Below are positions 1 through 9,496 of a stretch of 64,000 nucleotides of DNA, one piece after another. A program made the translations under genes and the position numbers. Position 1 is the first letter of the stretch. The number at the start of each line of letters is the position of its first letter. The stretch spans positions 6,200,001 to 6,264,000 of the forward strand of contig NZ_CP109592.1 of assembly GCF_036250675.1 (NCBI RefSeq), read 5' to 3'. The notes beneath the pieces were generated by a model. The model did no database searches and was not told the DNA's origin. It saw nothing but the letters and a program-made list of their open reading frames with translations. This DNA comes from Streptomyces sp. NBC_01689. Its GTDB lineage: Bacteria > Actinomycetota > Actinomycetes > Streptomycetales > Streptomycetaceae.

Positions 1-210
1 ACACCGCTCCGCCATCACCGCGAGGACGTCCTGCTCGTCGGTCCAGCGGTCGCCGAGCTCCAGGCCGAGCCAGAAGTTGCGGTCGCCGTTCGCGAGCTTG
101 CGGTAGTGGGAGAGGTTGTTCTCGCGGGGCGTGGCGACGTCGCCCGCGATACGCGTCCGTACGAGGTGGTCGACGAGCTCGCTGCGGTTGGGGGTCCCGG
201 ATATTGGCAT
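1..210 (-). CDS. Phosphatase-like conserved actinobacterial protein, N-terminal fragment (cut by window edge)
   Basis: Only the first 70 codons are in the window; the gene runs off the left edge. The peptide begins MPISGTPNRSELVDHL and contains ENNLSHYRKLANGDRNFW, which I recall from a conserved streptomycete protein usually annotated simply as phosphatase. The ATG at 210-208 is preceded by a G-rich stretch (GGGGGC), and no in-frame start lies close upstream. It lies downstream of the PucR regulator gene on the same strand, with a 134 bp gap, so it could be read from the same transcript or its own promoter. No catalytic motif is visible in this fragment, so the function is from memory only. 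Confidence 0.5.
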   Translation of the reverse strand, partial: MPISGTPNRSELVDHLVRTRIAGDVATPRENNLSHYRKLANGDRNFWLGLELGDRWTDEQDVLAVMAERC

Positions 211-344
211 GCCCCCATTGTGCCGGGGCGTCCCGTCCGGGGGACGGCTGTCCCGAGCCCTGGGACGTGCGTCACTCGGGAGGGCGGCGCGCGGGCGCGG
301 CGGTGACGGCGGTCCCGGCCGCCGCACCGCACCGCGGCGCCCGC

Positions 345-1961
345 TCACCCCTCGCGCAACGCGAACCACAACTCCATGCGCACGTCGGCGTCGTCGAGGT
401 CGGCCCCCAGCAACGTCGCACAGCGCGCCACGCGTTGCCGCACGGTGTTGCGGTGCACGGCGAGGGCCACCGCGGTGCGGTCCCAACTGCCGTGCAGGGA
501 GAGCCAGGTGCGCAGCGTCTCGGTGAGGGCCGGGGTCGCCGCGATCGGTGCCAGCAGGGCGCGGGCGTGGGCCCGGGCGTCGGCCGTGGGGACGAGATCG
601 GCGAGCGCGGGACGCTCCGCGTGGCGCACCAGCGCGGTACGGGTCGCCCGCGCGCGGGCCAGCGCCCGGGCGGCCTGGGTGTCGGCGAGCGCCCACTCGT
701 GCGGGCCGACGGGAGCGCTGACCCCGCAGGTCCAGCCGGGTTGGGCGGCGGGCTGGTGGCCGCCGGGGACGAGGACGCGTACGACGTCGCCGCCGGCGTC
801 GATGAGCGCGGAGCCCAGGGCGGTGCCCAGCGCGGAGGCGGCGACGGTGTCCGGAGCGGGACCGTCCGCCGTGGGCCGCGCGTGCACGACGGTCCACCGG
901 TCCCCGCCGAGGAGCGGGGCGACCGTCTCCGGCGCGGCCCCGAGCAGCAGCCGCACGAGCGCCGCCGACCGGGCCGCGCCGCTCCCGCTCTGCTGTTCCC
1001 CGGTCAGCAGGGAGAGCAGTACGGCCGCCACGGAGGCGATGGTGTGGTCCCCGGGGTCGCGGTGCGGCGCCGCCACACCGAGGACGAAGCCGCGGCCGCC
1101 GCCGAGGGCGTAGGCGGCGAGATGGCGGCCCCCGACGGTGTCGCTGGCGGAGGAGGGGGCCGGGTCCTGTGCCCCGCCGGGGCGCACCACGGCCGCGAGT
1201 CCCGCGAGGGCGCGCGCGACGGGCGGGTCCAGGGCGCGTCCGGCACCCGCCAGTTCCGCCCCCTCCGGCCCGTACAGCACCGCCCGCCCGGAGACCCGCT
1301 GGGCCAGCCGGCGCAGCACCGAGGGCACCGGGTCCGGGCGGGCCGCCGCCGCGGCCAGGCTCTGCTGCGCCTCGGTGACACGGCGCAGCTCCGCCAGGCG
1401 GGCCTGGGCCATCAGCTGCCAGACCGCGCGGGCCACCCCCGAGAAGGTCGTCTCGGGCGGGACCTCGATCAGGGGGAGGCCCTGGGCGTCGCAGGCCTCG
1501 ACCAGCGCGTCCGGAACCGTGTCGTGCACCGGAGCCACGCCGAAGCCGAGCGCCGCGCCGCCCGCCGCGACGATGCGGGAGACATAGCCGTCGAAGTACG
1601 CCCGGAGCGAGCGGGCCGGGTCCGCGTCGTCCCCGGCCGGACCCGCCGCCTCCGGGACGTGCACCCCCGCCGTCAGCAGCAGCTCGCCGCCCAGCAGGTA
1701 CGGGTACGGGTCCGCCATCTCCGAGGTGTGCGCCCAGTGGATGACCGTGTCCGGGTCGGCGGGGCCGGCGATCCGGCGCAGGGCCAGGTCCTCACGGGCC
1801 AGCAGCGCGCTCAGCGGGACGGGCGGGGTGGGCGGAACCGGCAGTGCGGACGGAGCGGACGGCGCCGACGGGGCGGACGCGGCGGCCGGTCCGGGGGAAG
1901 CCGGTGAGGCCGACGGCGTGGACGAGGTGGGTGGGACGGGCGAGGCGGATGCGTCCGGCAT
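345..1961 (-). CDS. PucR-family transcriptional regulator
   Basis: A 538-residue PucR-type regulator. Residues 1-48 are Ala/Pro/Ser-rich, an N-terminal PucR ligand-sensing region follows (about 50-180), and the C-terminus carries the HTH_30-type DNA-binding domain, recognisable in SWDRTAVALAVHRNTVRQRV. PucR proteins usually sense nitrogen compounds and activate catabolic genes. I chose the ATG at 1961 because GGAGGG lies about 10 bases upstream; the in-frame ATGs at 1970 and 1979 touch or precede that Shine-Dalgarno. The gene is divergent from the symporter at 2221, across a 259 bp shared control region, so it probably regulates the symporter, ureohydrolase and ThDP-enzyme genes. That target assignment is inferred from position. 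Confidence 0.85.
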   Translation of the reverse strand: MPDASASPVPPTSSTPSASPASPGPAAASAPSAPSAPSALPVPPTPPVPLSALLAREDLALRRIAGPADPDTVIHWAHTSEMADPYPYLLGGELLLTAGVHVPEAAGPAGDDADPARSLRAYFDGYVSRIVAAGGAALGFGVAPVHDTVPDALVEACDAQGLPLIEVPPETTFSGVARAVWQLMAQARLAELRRVTEAQQSLAAAAARPDPVPSVLRRLAQRVSGRAVLYGPEGAELAGAGRALDPPVARALAGLAAVVRPGGAQDPAPSSASDTVGGRHLAAYALGGGRGFVLGVAAPHRDPGDHTIASVAAVLLSLLTGEQQSGSGAARSAALVRLLLGAAPETVAPLLGGDRWTVVHARPTADGPAPDTVAASALGTALGSALIDAGGDVVRVLVPGGHQPAAQPGWTCGVSAPVGPHEWALADTQAARALARARATRTALVRHAERPALADLVPTADARAHARALLAPIAATPALTETLRTWLSLHGSWDRTAVALAVHRNTVRQRVARCATLLGADLDDADVRMELWFALREG

Positions 1962-2220
1962 GGTGGACATTCCCTCCATCCGGTTCAGCGGCAATGGATG
2001 AAAAGTACACTTCAGAGTCGCCTTCCGGCCACCTAGGGTCGTGCCGTCGGCAGCCGCGGGTACGGGCGTATGTCCCCGCGGTCCGCTGCCGCACCGACCG
2101 GGCGGGCATCCGCCGGCGGGTCCGCCGCGGGGTTTCCCGGCCGGGCCGCGCTCGCCCCGGCCGCGTCCCCGTCCGTATCTGCACGACACGCCACCGAGAG
2201 TGCGCGAAGGAGGGCCCCGC

Positions 2221-3696
2221 ATGGCCGTCGACTACACAGTGATCGTCGTCTATCTGGCCGGCATGCTGGCCATGGGCTGGTGGGGCATGCGCCGCGCCAA
2301 GTCGAAGAGCGACTTCCTCGTCGCCGGCCGCCGGCTCGGGCCCGCGATGTACTCCGGGACCATGGCCGCGATCGTGCTCGGAGGAGCCTCCACCATCGGC
2401 GGCGTCGGGCTCGGATACCAGTACGGGCTCTCCGGGGCCTGGATGGTGATCACCATCGGCCTCGGCCTCCTCGCCCTCTCCGTCTTCTTCTCCGCCCGCA
2501 TCGCCCGGCTGAAGGTCTACACCGTCTCCGAGATGCTCGACCTGCGCTACGGCGGCCGGGCGGGTGTCGTCTCCGGCGTCGTCATGTGGGCGTACACCCT
2601 GATGCTCGCGGTGACCTCGACCATCGCGTACGCCACGATCTTCGACGTCCTCTTCGACATGAACCGGACGCTCGCCATCGTCATCGGCGGCTCGATCGTC
2701 GTCGCGTACTCGACGCTCGGCGGCATGTGGTCGATCACCCTCACCGACATGGTGCAGTTCGTGGTCAAGACCGTCGGTGTGCTGCTCCTGCTCCTGCCCA
2801 TCGCGGTCGTCAAGGCCGGCGGGTTCAGCGAGATGAAGGCCAAGCTGCCCACCGAGTACTTCGACCCGCTGGGCATCGGCGGCGAGACGATCTTCACCTA
2901 CGTGCTGATCTACACGTTCGGCATGCTCATCGGCCAGGACATCTGGCAGCGCGTGTTCACCGCCCGCAGCGACACCACGGCGCGGTGGGGCGGCACGGTC
3001 GCCGGCACGTACTGCCTGGTGTACGCCGTCGCGGGCGCCGTCATCGGCACGGCGGCCAAGGTCATGTACCCCAAGCTGCCCAGCGCCGACGCCGCCTTCG
3101 CGACCATCGTCAAGGACGAGCTCCCGGTCGGGGTGCGCGGGCTGGTGCTCGCCGCGGCGCTCGCGGCCGTCATGTCGACGTCCTCCGGCGCGCTGATCGC
3201 CTGCGCCACCGTCGCCAACAACGACATCTGGTCCCGGCTGCGCGGGGCCGTACGGTCCTCGGGCCCGGACGGGGAGCACGGCGGCGACCACGACGAGGTC
3301 AAGGGCAACCGGGCGTTCATCCTCGTCATGGGTGTCGCGGTGATCTGCACCGCCATCGCCCTGAACAACGTCGTCGAGGCGCTGACCGTCGCGTACAACC
3401 TGCTCGTCGGCGGGCTGCTCGTGCCGATCCTCGGCGGCCTGCTGTGGAAGCGCGGGACCGCGCAGGGTGCGCTGGCCTCCGTGGTGGTCGGCGGGCTCTC
3501 GGTCGTCGGGCTGATGGCGTCGTTCGGCATCCTCGCGAACGAGCCGGTGTACCTCGGGCTGTCGGCCTCGCTGGTCGTGTACGTCGCCGTGTCCCTGGCC
3601 ACACCCGCGACCGACCCGGCGGTGCTGCGGGCCTGGCGCGAGCGGGTGGCGGGGCGCGGGGTGCCTCCGGCGGAGGCGGCGGAGGTGTCGGCGTGA
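2221..3696 (+). CDS. Sodium:solute symporter (SSS family)
   Basis: A 491-residue integral membrane protein with about a dozen hydrophobic helices from residue 5 onward. The SSS signature is visible as STLGGMWSITLTDMVQF near residue 165. Family members import small solutes (amino acids, sugars, urea, polyamines) with sodium. The ATG at 2221 has GGAGG seven bases upstream, and the open frame before it has no coding character. It is followed after 368 bp by the ureohydrolase gene and is divergent from a PucR regulator, so uptake of a guanidino or nitrogen-rich compound is the likeliest role. The substrate cannot be read from sequence. Confidence 0.88.
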   Translation: MAVDYTVIVVYLAGMLAMGWWGMRRAKSKSDFLVAGRRLGPAMYSGTMAAIVLGGASTIGGVGLGYQYGLSGAWMVITIGLGLLALSVFFSARIARLKVYTVSEMLDLRYGGRAGVVSGVVMWAYTLMLAVTSTIAYATIFDVLFDMNRTLAIVIGGSIVVAYSTLGGMWSITLTDMVQFVVKTVGVLLLLLPIAVVKAGGFSEMKAKLPTEYFDPLGIGGETIFTYVLIYTFGMLIGQDIWQRVFTARSDTTARWGGTVAGTYCLVYAVAGAVIGTAAKVMYPKLPSADAAFATIVKDELPVGVRGLVLAAALAAVMSTSSGALIACATVANNDIWSRLRGAVRSSGPDGEHGGDHDEVKGNRAFILVMGVAVICTAIALNNVVEALTVAYNLLVGGLLVPILGGLLWKRGTAQGALASVVVGGLSVVGLMASFGILANEPVYLGLSASLVVYVAVSLATPATDPAVLRAWRERVAGRGVPPAEAAEVSA

Positions 3697-4064
3697 CCGT
3701 GAATTCCTGAGGGCCGGGCTCCGGGCCCCGGACCGGCCCTGCGGGGCGGGGTGTGTGGTCGGCCGCGGGTCGTCCGTGGCTGGTCGCGCAGTTCCCCGCG
3801 CCCCTGAGGGGGTTGTCCTTGGCGCTTCTGATGGGGATGGCCCCGGCGCCCCTGAGGGGGTTGCCCCTGGCGCTTCCGAAGCGGTTGCCCTGGGTGGGGG
3901 TGTGACGCGGGGGCCGGGCCTACGGGCTCGGAGGGGGTGAAGAGACTTGGGCCGGTCGTCGGGGGGCGGCCGGGCCGGGCGGACTCCGGCAGTCGGGGTC
4001 CGCGACACTGGAAGACGTACCACCCGTACCACGCATCACGGGTATCACCTGGAGGAGTCCGACG
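3697..4064 (+). other. Intergenic region with dispersed repeat, no gene
   Basis: This 368 bp stretch between the symporter and ureohydrolase genes has no credible coding frame. It holds a Streptomyces-type dispersed element at its centre (GCGCAGTTCCCCGCGCCCC at 3786-3804) and a 34 bp direct repeat immediately after. The last 40 bases carry the GGAGG Shine-Dalgarno of the next gene. I could not point to a convincing -35/-10 pair. Confidence 0.6.
3786..3879 (+). repeat. Dispersed GCGCAGTTCCCCGCGCCCC element plus 34 bp direct repeat
   Basis: Two near-identical 34 bp copies lie at 3798-3831 and 3846-3879 (offset 48 bp), both beginning GCGCCCCTGAGGGGGTTG and continuing through TGGCGCTTC. The first copy is preceded by GCGCAGTTCCCCGCGCCCC, which from memory is one of the commonest intergenic repeats in Streptomyces chromosomes. 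CCCCTGAGGGG within each copy can fold into a short hairpin. The function is unknown; the duplication here looks local. Confidence 0.7.
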
Positions 4065-5054
4065 ATGAGCAGCACCGAGAACCCGGCAGCAGGCGGCGGT
4101 CAGCCCCGCGGCCCCGTCGACTCGTCCCGCGTCCCGCGGTACGCCGGCCCCGCGACCTTCGCCCGGCTGCCGCGCCTGGACGAGGTCGGCACCGCCGACG
4201 TCGCCGTCGTCGGCGTGCCGTTCGACTCCGGCGTCTCCTACCGGCCCGGCGCCCGCTTCGGCGGCAACGCGATCCGCGAGGCCTCCCGGCTGCTGCGCCC
4301 GTACAATCCCGCGCAGGACGCGTCCCCTTTCGCCCTCGCCCAGGTCGCCGACGCCGGTGACATCGCGGCGAACCCGTTCAACATCAACGAGGCCGTGGAG
4401 ACGGTCGAGGCGGCCGCCGACGAGCTGCTCGGCACCGGCGCCCGCCTGATGACGCTCGGCGGCGACCACACCATCGCGCTGCCCCTGCTGCGCTCCGTGG
4501 CGAAGAGGCACGGCCCGGTCGCCCTGCTCCACTTCGACGCCCACCTCGACACCTGGGACACCTACTTCGGCGCCGAGTACACCCACGGCACCCCGTTCCG
4601 CCGCGCCGTCGAGGAGGGCATCCTCGACACCTCGGCCCTCTCCCACGTCGGCACCCGCGGCCCGCTCTACGGCAAGCAGGACCTCACCGACGACGAGAAG
4701 ATGGGCTTCGGCATCGTCACCTCGGCGGACATCTACCGCCGCGGCGCCGACGAGGTCGCCGACCAGCTGCGCCAGCGCATCGGCGACCGCCCGCTCTACA
4801 TCTCCATCGACATCGACTGCCTCGACCCGGCGCACGCCCCCGGCACCGGCACCCCGGAGGCGGGCGGCATGACCTCCCGCGAGCTCCTGGAGATCCTGCG
4901 CGGACTGTCCTCCTGCAACCTGGTCTCCGCGGACGTCGTCGAGGTCGCGCCCGCCTACGACCACGCCGAGATCACCGCCGTCGCCGCGTCCCACACGGCG
5001 TACGAACTGACCACGATCATGTCCCGCCAGATCGCGGAGGCCCGGACCAAGTGA
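4065..5054 (+). CDS. speB: Ureohydrolase: agmatinase / guanidino-acid amidinohydrolase
   Basis: A 329-residue cytosolic ureohydrolase of the arginase/agmatinase family, which cleaves a guanidino group to an amine and urea using two Mn ions. The metal-binding motifs are all present: GGDHT (His135), DAHLDTWD (Asp158-Asp165) and [20 protein letters not shown] near residue 250. GGAGG lies about nine bases before the ATG. Its stop codon overlaps the GTG of the following ThDP-enzyme gene (GTGA), so the two are translationally coupled. Agmatine, 4-guanidinobutyrate and similar compounds are all possible substrates; homologues annotated as agmatinase often act on others, so the specificity is unresolved. 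Confidence 0.88.
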   Translation: MSSTENPAAGGGQPRGPVDSSRVPRYAGPATFARLPRLDEVGTADVAVVGVPFDSGVSYRPGARFGGNAIREASRLLRPYNPAQDASPFALAQVADAGDIAANPFNINEAVETVEAAADELLGTGARLMTLGGDHTIALPLLRSVAKRHGPVALLHFDAHLDTWDTYFGAEYTHGTPFRRAVEEGILDTSALSHVGTRGPLYGKQDLTDDEKMGFGIVTSADIYRRGADEVADQLRQRIGDRPLYISIDIDCLDPAHAPGTGTPEAGGMTSRELLEILRGLSSCNLVSADVVEVAPAYDHAEITAVAASHTAYELTTIMSRQIAEARTK

Positions 5055-6739
5055 CCCACGACCACGACCTGGTACTCCGTCCGACCGCGGCGCAGACGGA
5101 GGCCGCGCTCGATCCGCCCCCCGGCCGCAACGGCGGAGACCTGGTCGTGGAGACCCTCTCCGGCCTCGGCGCGACGACCGTCTTCGGGCTGCCCGGCCAG
5201 CACGCGCTCGGCATGTTCGACGCGCTGCGCCGCTCCTCGCTCCAGTACGTGGGACTGCGCGTCGAGAACAACGCGGGGTTCGCGGCGGACGCCTACGGCC
5301 GGATCACCGGTGAGGCCGCGCCGCTGCTGCTCTCCACCGGCCCCGGCGCGCTGACCTCGCTCGCCGCCCTCCAGGAGGCACGGGCCGCCTCGGCACCGGT
5401 CCTCGCCATCAGCAGCCAGATCCCCACCGCCGGCCTGGGCGGCGGGCGCCACGGTTATCTGCACGAACTCCCGGACCAGCAGGCCTCGTTCAGGGGTGTC
5501 GTGAAGTCCGTGCACACAGTCCGCTCACAGTCCCAGATCCCCTCCGCGCTCGCCGCGGCCTGGGAGTCGGCGCTGACGGCCCCGCACGGGCCGGTGTGGG
5601 TGGAGATCCCGCAGGACGTCCTCCTCGCCGAGACCTCCCTGCCCGTGGTGACCGCGATGGACGCGGCCCCGGAAGAGGTGGTCCCGCGCCCCGAACTGAC
5701 CGCGGTCGCCGCCCACTTGCTGTCCACGGCCGCCCGCCCCGCGATCATCGCGGGCGGCGGTGTCGTACGGGCGGACGCCTCCGGGAAGCTGCGCCTGCTC
5801 GCCGAGCGGCTCGACGCCCCCGTCGTCACCACCTTCGGCGGCAAGGGCGCGTTCCCCTGGAACCACCCGCTGTCCCTCCAGTCCTGGCTGGAGGACCGGC
5901 ACACCACCGACCTCCTGGAGGACGCCGACGTCCTGCTGGTGGTCGGCTCCGGCCTGGGTGAACTCTCCTCGAACTACCACACGTTCAAACCCCGCGGCCG
6001 GGTGATCCAGATCGAGGCCGACCTCGGGAAGCTGGAGTCCAACCATCCGGCCCTGGGCATCCACGCCGACGCCAGGCTCGCGCTCTCCGCGCTGCTGGAG
6101 ACGGTCGACGAGCGACCCGACCCGACGGCGCCCGAGCGCGTGCGCACCCTGCTCGCCCGGGTCGGCGAGCGCATCGCCGGGCAGGAACTCACCCTGGAAC
6201 AGGACGTGCTGGCGTCCGTGCGGCGCGCCCTGCCGGACCGCTCCCCGTCCTTCTGGGACATGACGATCCTGGCGTACTGGGCCTGGTCGGCCTTCGACCC
6301 GCGCGGTGCCAACACCATGCACTCGGCGCAGGGCGCGGGCGGTCTCGGCTACGGCTTCCCGGCGGCGCTGGGCGCGGCGGCGGCCGACCCCTCCCGTCCG
6401 GTGCTCGCGGTGTCCGGCGACGGCGGCGCGCTGTACTCCATCGCCGAGCTGGCGACGGCGAAGCAGTACGGCCTCGACGTCACCTGGCTGATCATCGACG
6501 ACGGCGGCTACGGCATCCTGCGCGAGTACATGACCGACGCCTTCGGCGAGGCGACGGCGACGGAGCTGGCGCGCCCGGACTACGTGGCCCTCGCCGAGTC
6601 CTTCGGCGTCCCGGGGATCCGGACGAGCCCCGGGAGCCTCGCCGCGGACCTGTCGAAGGCGCTGGCGACCCCGGGTCCGTCGGTGGTGGTGCTCCCGGCG
6701 GTCCTGCGGATGTTCGCGCCCACGCACCTCGACGGCTGA
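5051..6739 (+). CDS. Thiamine diphosphate-dependent enzyme, acetolactate-synthase-like
   Basis: A 562-residue three-domain ThDP enzyme of the acetolactate synthase/pyruvate oxidase fold. The cofactor-activating Glu is Glu72 in LRVENNAGF, and the ThDP/Mg motif starts GDGG at 456 and ends with DD instead of the usual NN. The start is a GTG at 5051 overlapping the ureohydrolase stop by four bases. Coupling to a ureohydrolase and to a PucR-controlled importer suggests a carboligase or decarboxylase acting on the product of guanidine-compound breakdown. It is too isolated from ilvN or valine genes to be the housekeeping acetolactate synthase. The reaction is unknown. Confidence 0.82.
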   Translation: MTHDHDLVLRPTAAQTEAALDPPPGRNGGDLVVETLSGLGATTVFGLPGQHALGMFDALRRSSLQYVGLRVENNAGFAADAYGRITGEAAPLLLSTGPGALTSLAALQEARAASAPVLAISSQIPTAGLGGGRHGYLHELPDQQASFRGVVKSVHTVRSQSQIPSALAAAWESALTAPHGPVWVEIPQDVLLAETSLPVVTAMDAAPEEVVPRPELTAVAAHLLSTAARPAIIAGGGVVRADASGKLRLLAERLDAPVVTTFGGKGAFPWNHPLSLQSWLEDRHTTDLLEDADVLLVVGSGLGELSSNYHTFKPRGRVIQIEADLGKLESNHPALGIHADARLALSALLETVDERPDPTAPERVRTLLARVGERIAGQELTLEQDVLASVRRALPDRSPSFWDMTILAYWAWSAFDPRGANTMHSAQGAGGLGYGFPAALGAAAADPSRPVLAVSGDGGALYSIAELATAKQYGLDVTWLIIDDGGYGILREYMTDAFGEATATELARPDYVALAESFGVPGIRTSPGSLAADLSKALATPGPSVVVLPAVLRMFAPTHLDG

Positions 6740-6816
6740 GCGGCCGCCGGACACGACCGGCCCCCGCGCGCGGTACGGCCCCGCGCGGTAGGGCCATCGT
6801 GTGTCCCGGGTGACCT

Positions 6817-6855
6817 CTCGGCCCGGCCACCGCATCGAGCGGTGGCCGGGCCGAG
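6817..6855. terminator. Bidirectional hairpin terminator
   Basis: A perfect 17 bp inverted repeat (CTCGGCCCGGCCACCGC at 6817-6833, its complement at 6839-6855) with a five-base loop sits between the convergent ends of the ThDP-enzyme gene (6739) and the endonuclease gene (6876). There is no U-tract, as is usual in streptomycetes. Confidence 0.85.
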
Positions 6856-6875
6856 CCGTCGCGGGACCGGCCCGG

Positions 6876-7682
6876 CTACCAGATCGCCTCGACCCACTCC
6901 GGGTGGTCGATGAACGGGTTGCGGTTGTGCTGGTAGGTGTCGTAGATGACCTGGTTGCGCTTCTCCTCGAAGGCGCTCGGCGGGTCCTGCTCGTTCCACT
7001 GCTTCAGCACGGAGAGCTTGCCGATGTAGGGGGCGCTGCCGTTGTTGACCTTCTCGTCCGGCTCCAGGTCGGCGAACCCGTCGCCGCCGTCGTAGCGCAC
7101 GGCCATGTAGAGGATCATGCGGGCCACGTCGCCCTTGTCGGTGTCGCGCGGCTCGAACGAGTCGGAGTCCACCTTGCTGCCGCCGCCGTTGGTGACCGCG
7201 CTGCCGCCGTTGTCGAAGTCCAGGTTTCCGCGGACGCCGTTGACCTGGACGTCCGCGGGGCGCAGGTGGTGCAGGTCGGTGCCGGGGCCGGTCACCTCGC
7301 CGAAGTCGCCGTGCGACTTGGCCCAGGTGTGCTCACGGTTCCAGTCGCCGACGTCGCCGCCGTTGAGGGACTTGCTGCGGGAGACGCCGCTGTACAGCAG
7401 GATCACGTTGTTGCTGTTGTTCGGGTCCTGGTCGGTGACCTTCAGCGCGTTCCAGACCGCGGCGTACGAGATCTTGCTCTGGCTGCTGATGATCGTGTGC
7501 AGCGAGGACTTCAGGCTCGTGCCGGTCTTGCCGACCGCGTTCTTGTAGTACGTGCTGTCGTACGAGGTGTTCGTGGCGCTCGCGGGAGACGCGGTGACCG
7601 TCGGCAGGGTGAGGCCCACCAGGACGGCGGAGGTCGTCAGCGCCAGCGTCTTCCAGCGGTGCGTGTGCGTTGTCGCGGGCAT
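6876..7682 (-). CDS. Secreted endonuclease I family nuclease
   Basis: A 268-residue protein with a Sec-type signal (Lys/Arg start, hydrophobic core at about 12-30, cleavage near ASPASA). The mature part carries the endonuclease I hallmarks NREHTW (115-120) and DLHHLRPAD (136-144), which hold the catalytic His and Mg site, and ends in the typical NPFIDHPEWVEAIW. Family members are non-specific, metal-dependent nucleases that degrade extracellular DNA and RNA for nutrients. The ATG has only a weak Shine-Dalgarno. The gene converges on the ThDP-enzyme gene across a strong terminator and is divergent from the serine hydrolase gene. Confidence 0.9.
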   Translation of the reverse strand: MPATTHTHRWKTLALTTSAVLVGLTLPTVTASPASATNTSYDSTYYKNAVGKTGTSLKSSLHTIISSQSKISYAAVWNALKVTDQDPNNSNNVILLYSGVSRSKSLNGGDVGDWNREHTWAKSHGDFGEVTGPGTDLHHLRPADVQVNGVRGNLDFDNGGSAVTNGGGSKVDSDSFEPRDTDKGDVARMILYMAVRYDGGDGFADLEPDEKVNNGSAPYIGKLSVLKQWNEQDPPSAFEEKRNQVIYDTYQHNRNPFIDHPEWVEAIW

Positions 7683-8004
7683 CGTGGGGAGTCCGTTCTA
7701 CGCGTGTTGACGGAGCAGGCAACCGGAGCCTGACATGGACATGCGATGCGGGCAATGAACGGGCGGTGTCGGTTCCGTGTCGGTATCCGGCAGGCCGCGT
7801 TCCGGGGCGCGCGGCGGGCGGGCCGGGCGGCACCGGGGGTCCTGGAAGGGGTCGACGTCAGGCGGTGCGGGAGCGGTCGGCCGGGTGTGACGGCCGCTCG
7901 GCGCCCCGCGAACGCGCGTACAACTTTCGGTCACCTCTGCGAGTCATGACAGTCGGGTGCGCCGCAGGCGTGCCCGTACTGGTCGAAGGAGATGGGGAAC
8001 CTCC
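7683..8004. other. Divergent intergenic region, no gene
   Basis: These 322 bp separate the divergent endonuclease and serine hydrolase genes, so promoters for both must lie here. AAGGAG at 7986-7991 is the nearest ribosome-binding sequence to the hydrolase start at 8005, though spaced rather far. I see no repeat, RNA structure or coding frame that I would defend. Confidence 0.5.
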
Positions 8005-8940
8005 ATGACTCACCGGATATCCCGGCGCGCCCGAGTGCTCGCGGCGAGCCTCGGCGCCGGGGTGATCGTGCCGTTCGCGGCGGCCGCGACGCCGGCCTCC
8101 GCCGCCGCGGCGCCGCAGGTCAGCTGCACGTCCGCGAAGGCGGGCCTGGCGGCCAAGCTGCAGACGGACATCACCGCGGCCCTGCGGAACCGGGCCGGCA
8201 CCGTCGCCGTCGGGCTCTACGACCGGACGACGAAGACCACGTGCACGCTGCGCGCGACCTCCGCCTACGACTCCGCCAGCGTGGTCAAGGTCACCGTGCT
8301 GGCGACGCTGCTGTGGGACGCGAAGAAGCACAACCGGTACCTGACCACGCGTGAGACGACGCTCGCCACCGCCATGATCACCAAGTCGGACAACGCCGCG
8401 ACCACCTCGCTGTGGAACCAGCTCGGCGTGACCAAGGTGAAAGGTTTCCTCGCCGCGGCGGGGATGACCGAGACCAAGCCGGGTGCGAACGGCTACTGGG
8501 GTCTCACCCAGATCACCGTGCGCGACGAGCAGAAGCTCCTCGCGCTGCTCACCGCGAAGAACTCGGTGCTCAGCGACAACTCCCGCGCGTACGAGCTGAA
8601 GCTGATGGGCAAGGTCATCTCCTCGCAGCGCTGGGGCACCCCGGCCGGAGCGCCCTCCTCGGTCGCCGTGCACGTCAAGAACGGCTGGCTGTCGCGCTCC
8701 ACGCACGGCTGGCGCGTGCACAGTGTCGGCACCTTCGACGGCGCCGGTCACGACTACATGATCAGCGTGCTCACCCACGGGAACAGCACCATGAGCTACG
8801 GCGTCAGCACGATCCAGGGCGTGGCCAAGGCGATCCACAAGGACCTGGTGCCGGCCACCTCCAGGAGCGGCGCGAGCACGCTGCGGTACGTGCCCACCGC
8901 CACCCCGCAGGAAGCGGTCGTGCCCGCGCCCGCGAACTGA
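8005..8940 (+). CDS. Secreted serine hydrolase of the beta-lactamase/PBP fold
   Basis: A 311-residue exported protein: a signal peptide ends around residue 36 (ASAAAA), followed by one penicillin-binding/beta-lactamase-like domain. The three active-site motifs are in order: SVVK (Ser92-Lys95), SDN (128-130) and KNG (225-227). I see no clear class A ExxLN omega-loop Glu between SDN and KNG, so it is more likely a DD-peptidase-like or orphan hydrolase than a true beta-lactamase. The start ATG at 8005 was chosen because the upstream Arg-rich extension lacks a ribosome-binding site. The gene stands alone between a secreted nuclease and an ABC exporter. Confidence 0.85.
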   Translation: MTHRISRRARVLAASLGAGVIVPFAAAATPASAAAAPQVSCTSAKAGLAAKLQTDITAALRNRAGTVAVGLYDRTTKTTCTLRATSAYDSASVVKVTVLATLLWDAKKHNRYLTTRETTLATAMITKSDNAATTSLWNQLGVTKVKGFLAAAGMTETKPGANGYWGLTQITVRDEQKLLALLTAKNSVLSDNSRAYELKLMGKVISSQRWGTPAGAPSSVAVHVKNGWLSRSTHGWRVHSVGTFDGAGHDYMISVLTHGNSTMSYGVSTIQGVAKAIHKDLVPATSRSGASTLRYVPTATPQEAVVPAPAN

Positions 8941-9496
8941 CGGCGCCGAGGGCAGGCCTTCACCAGAGGCCCCCGGGCCGAACAGCCCCGGCCGATCAGC
9001 CCGTCGACCGCGAAGGCATCGGGGATTCACCACCACCCGCACCGGGCCGGCCGTTCTGGCCAGGACCGGGGGCGGCCGCCTCGGCTCGTACCAGGAGCGG
9101 CCGCCTCGGCGCGTGGCCGTGGCCGACCGCTTCGGCGCCGGGCCGCTTCGGTCCTGGCCGGGGACGGTCTCCAGGGTCCGCACCCGGGACGGTGACCGGC
9201 TCGGTGTCCGGGTCCGCACCCGGGACGGGACCCTGCTCCACGGCCGTCTCGGGCCGTGTGCGGGCCCGCCGTCCCGGGCCGTGGTCACCGTGAACCCGCC
9301 CCCGGGAACGGCCGCCCGGCCCGCGCCCCCATGACCCGGGGGTCACCCCGTCCCGGGTCCCGGGGATCACCCGTCCGTACTCGCCGCGCGTGCGACTGCC
9401 ACGGACGGTGAGGGGAGAATTGTTGCGGAGGGATGAAATCCGCTCCGCCCGGCGTTGGTCCCTTCCGGCGGAGTGAGATCTACGGAAGGCACCGGC
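8941..9496 (+). repeat. GC-rich intergenic region with 19 bp direct repeats, no gene
   Basis: This 556 bp gap holds degenerate repetition: GGGTCCGCACCCGGGACGG occurs at 9174-9192 and again at 9210-9228 (offset 36 bp), surrounded by partial copies rich in CGGCCGC and CCGGGAC. Open frames through it are low-complexity and lack ribosome-binding sites. GGAAGG near its end (9484-9489) serves the ABC exporter start at 9497. Confidence 0.55.

Noticed and set aside
204..1907. Plus-strand frame of 567 codons opposite the PucR gene
   Set aside because: It has no recognisable motifs and a composition typical of antisense frames; the PucR HTH and Shine-Dalgarno support the minus strand.
4065..6739. A clavulanic acid-type gene cluster
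   Set aside because: No beta-lactam synthetase, clavaminate synthase or other pathway genes are present; only the two family relationships remain.
8005..8940. Clinical-type class A beta-lactamase
   Set aside because: SxxK, SDN and KNG are present, but the omega-loop Glu motif is not evident, so only a serine hydrolase is claimed.
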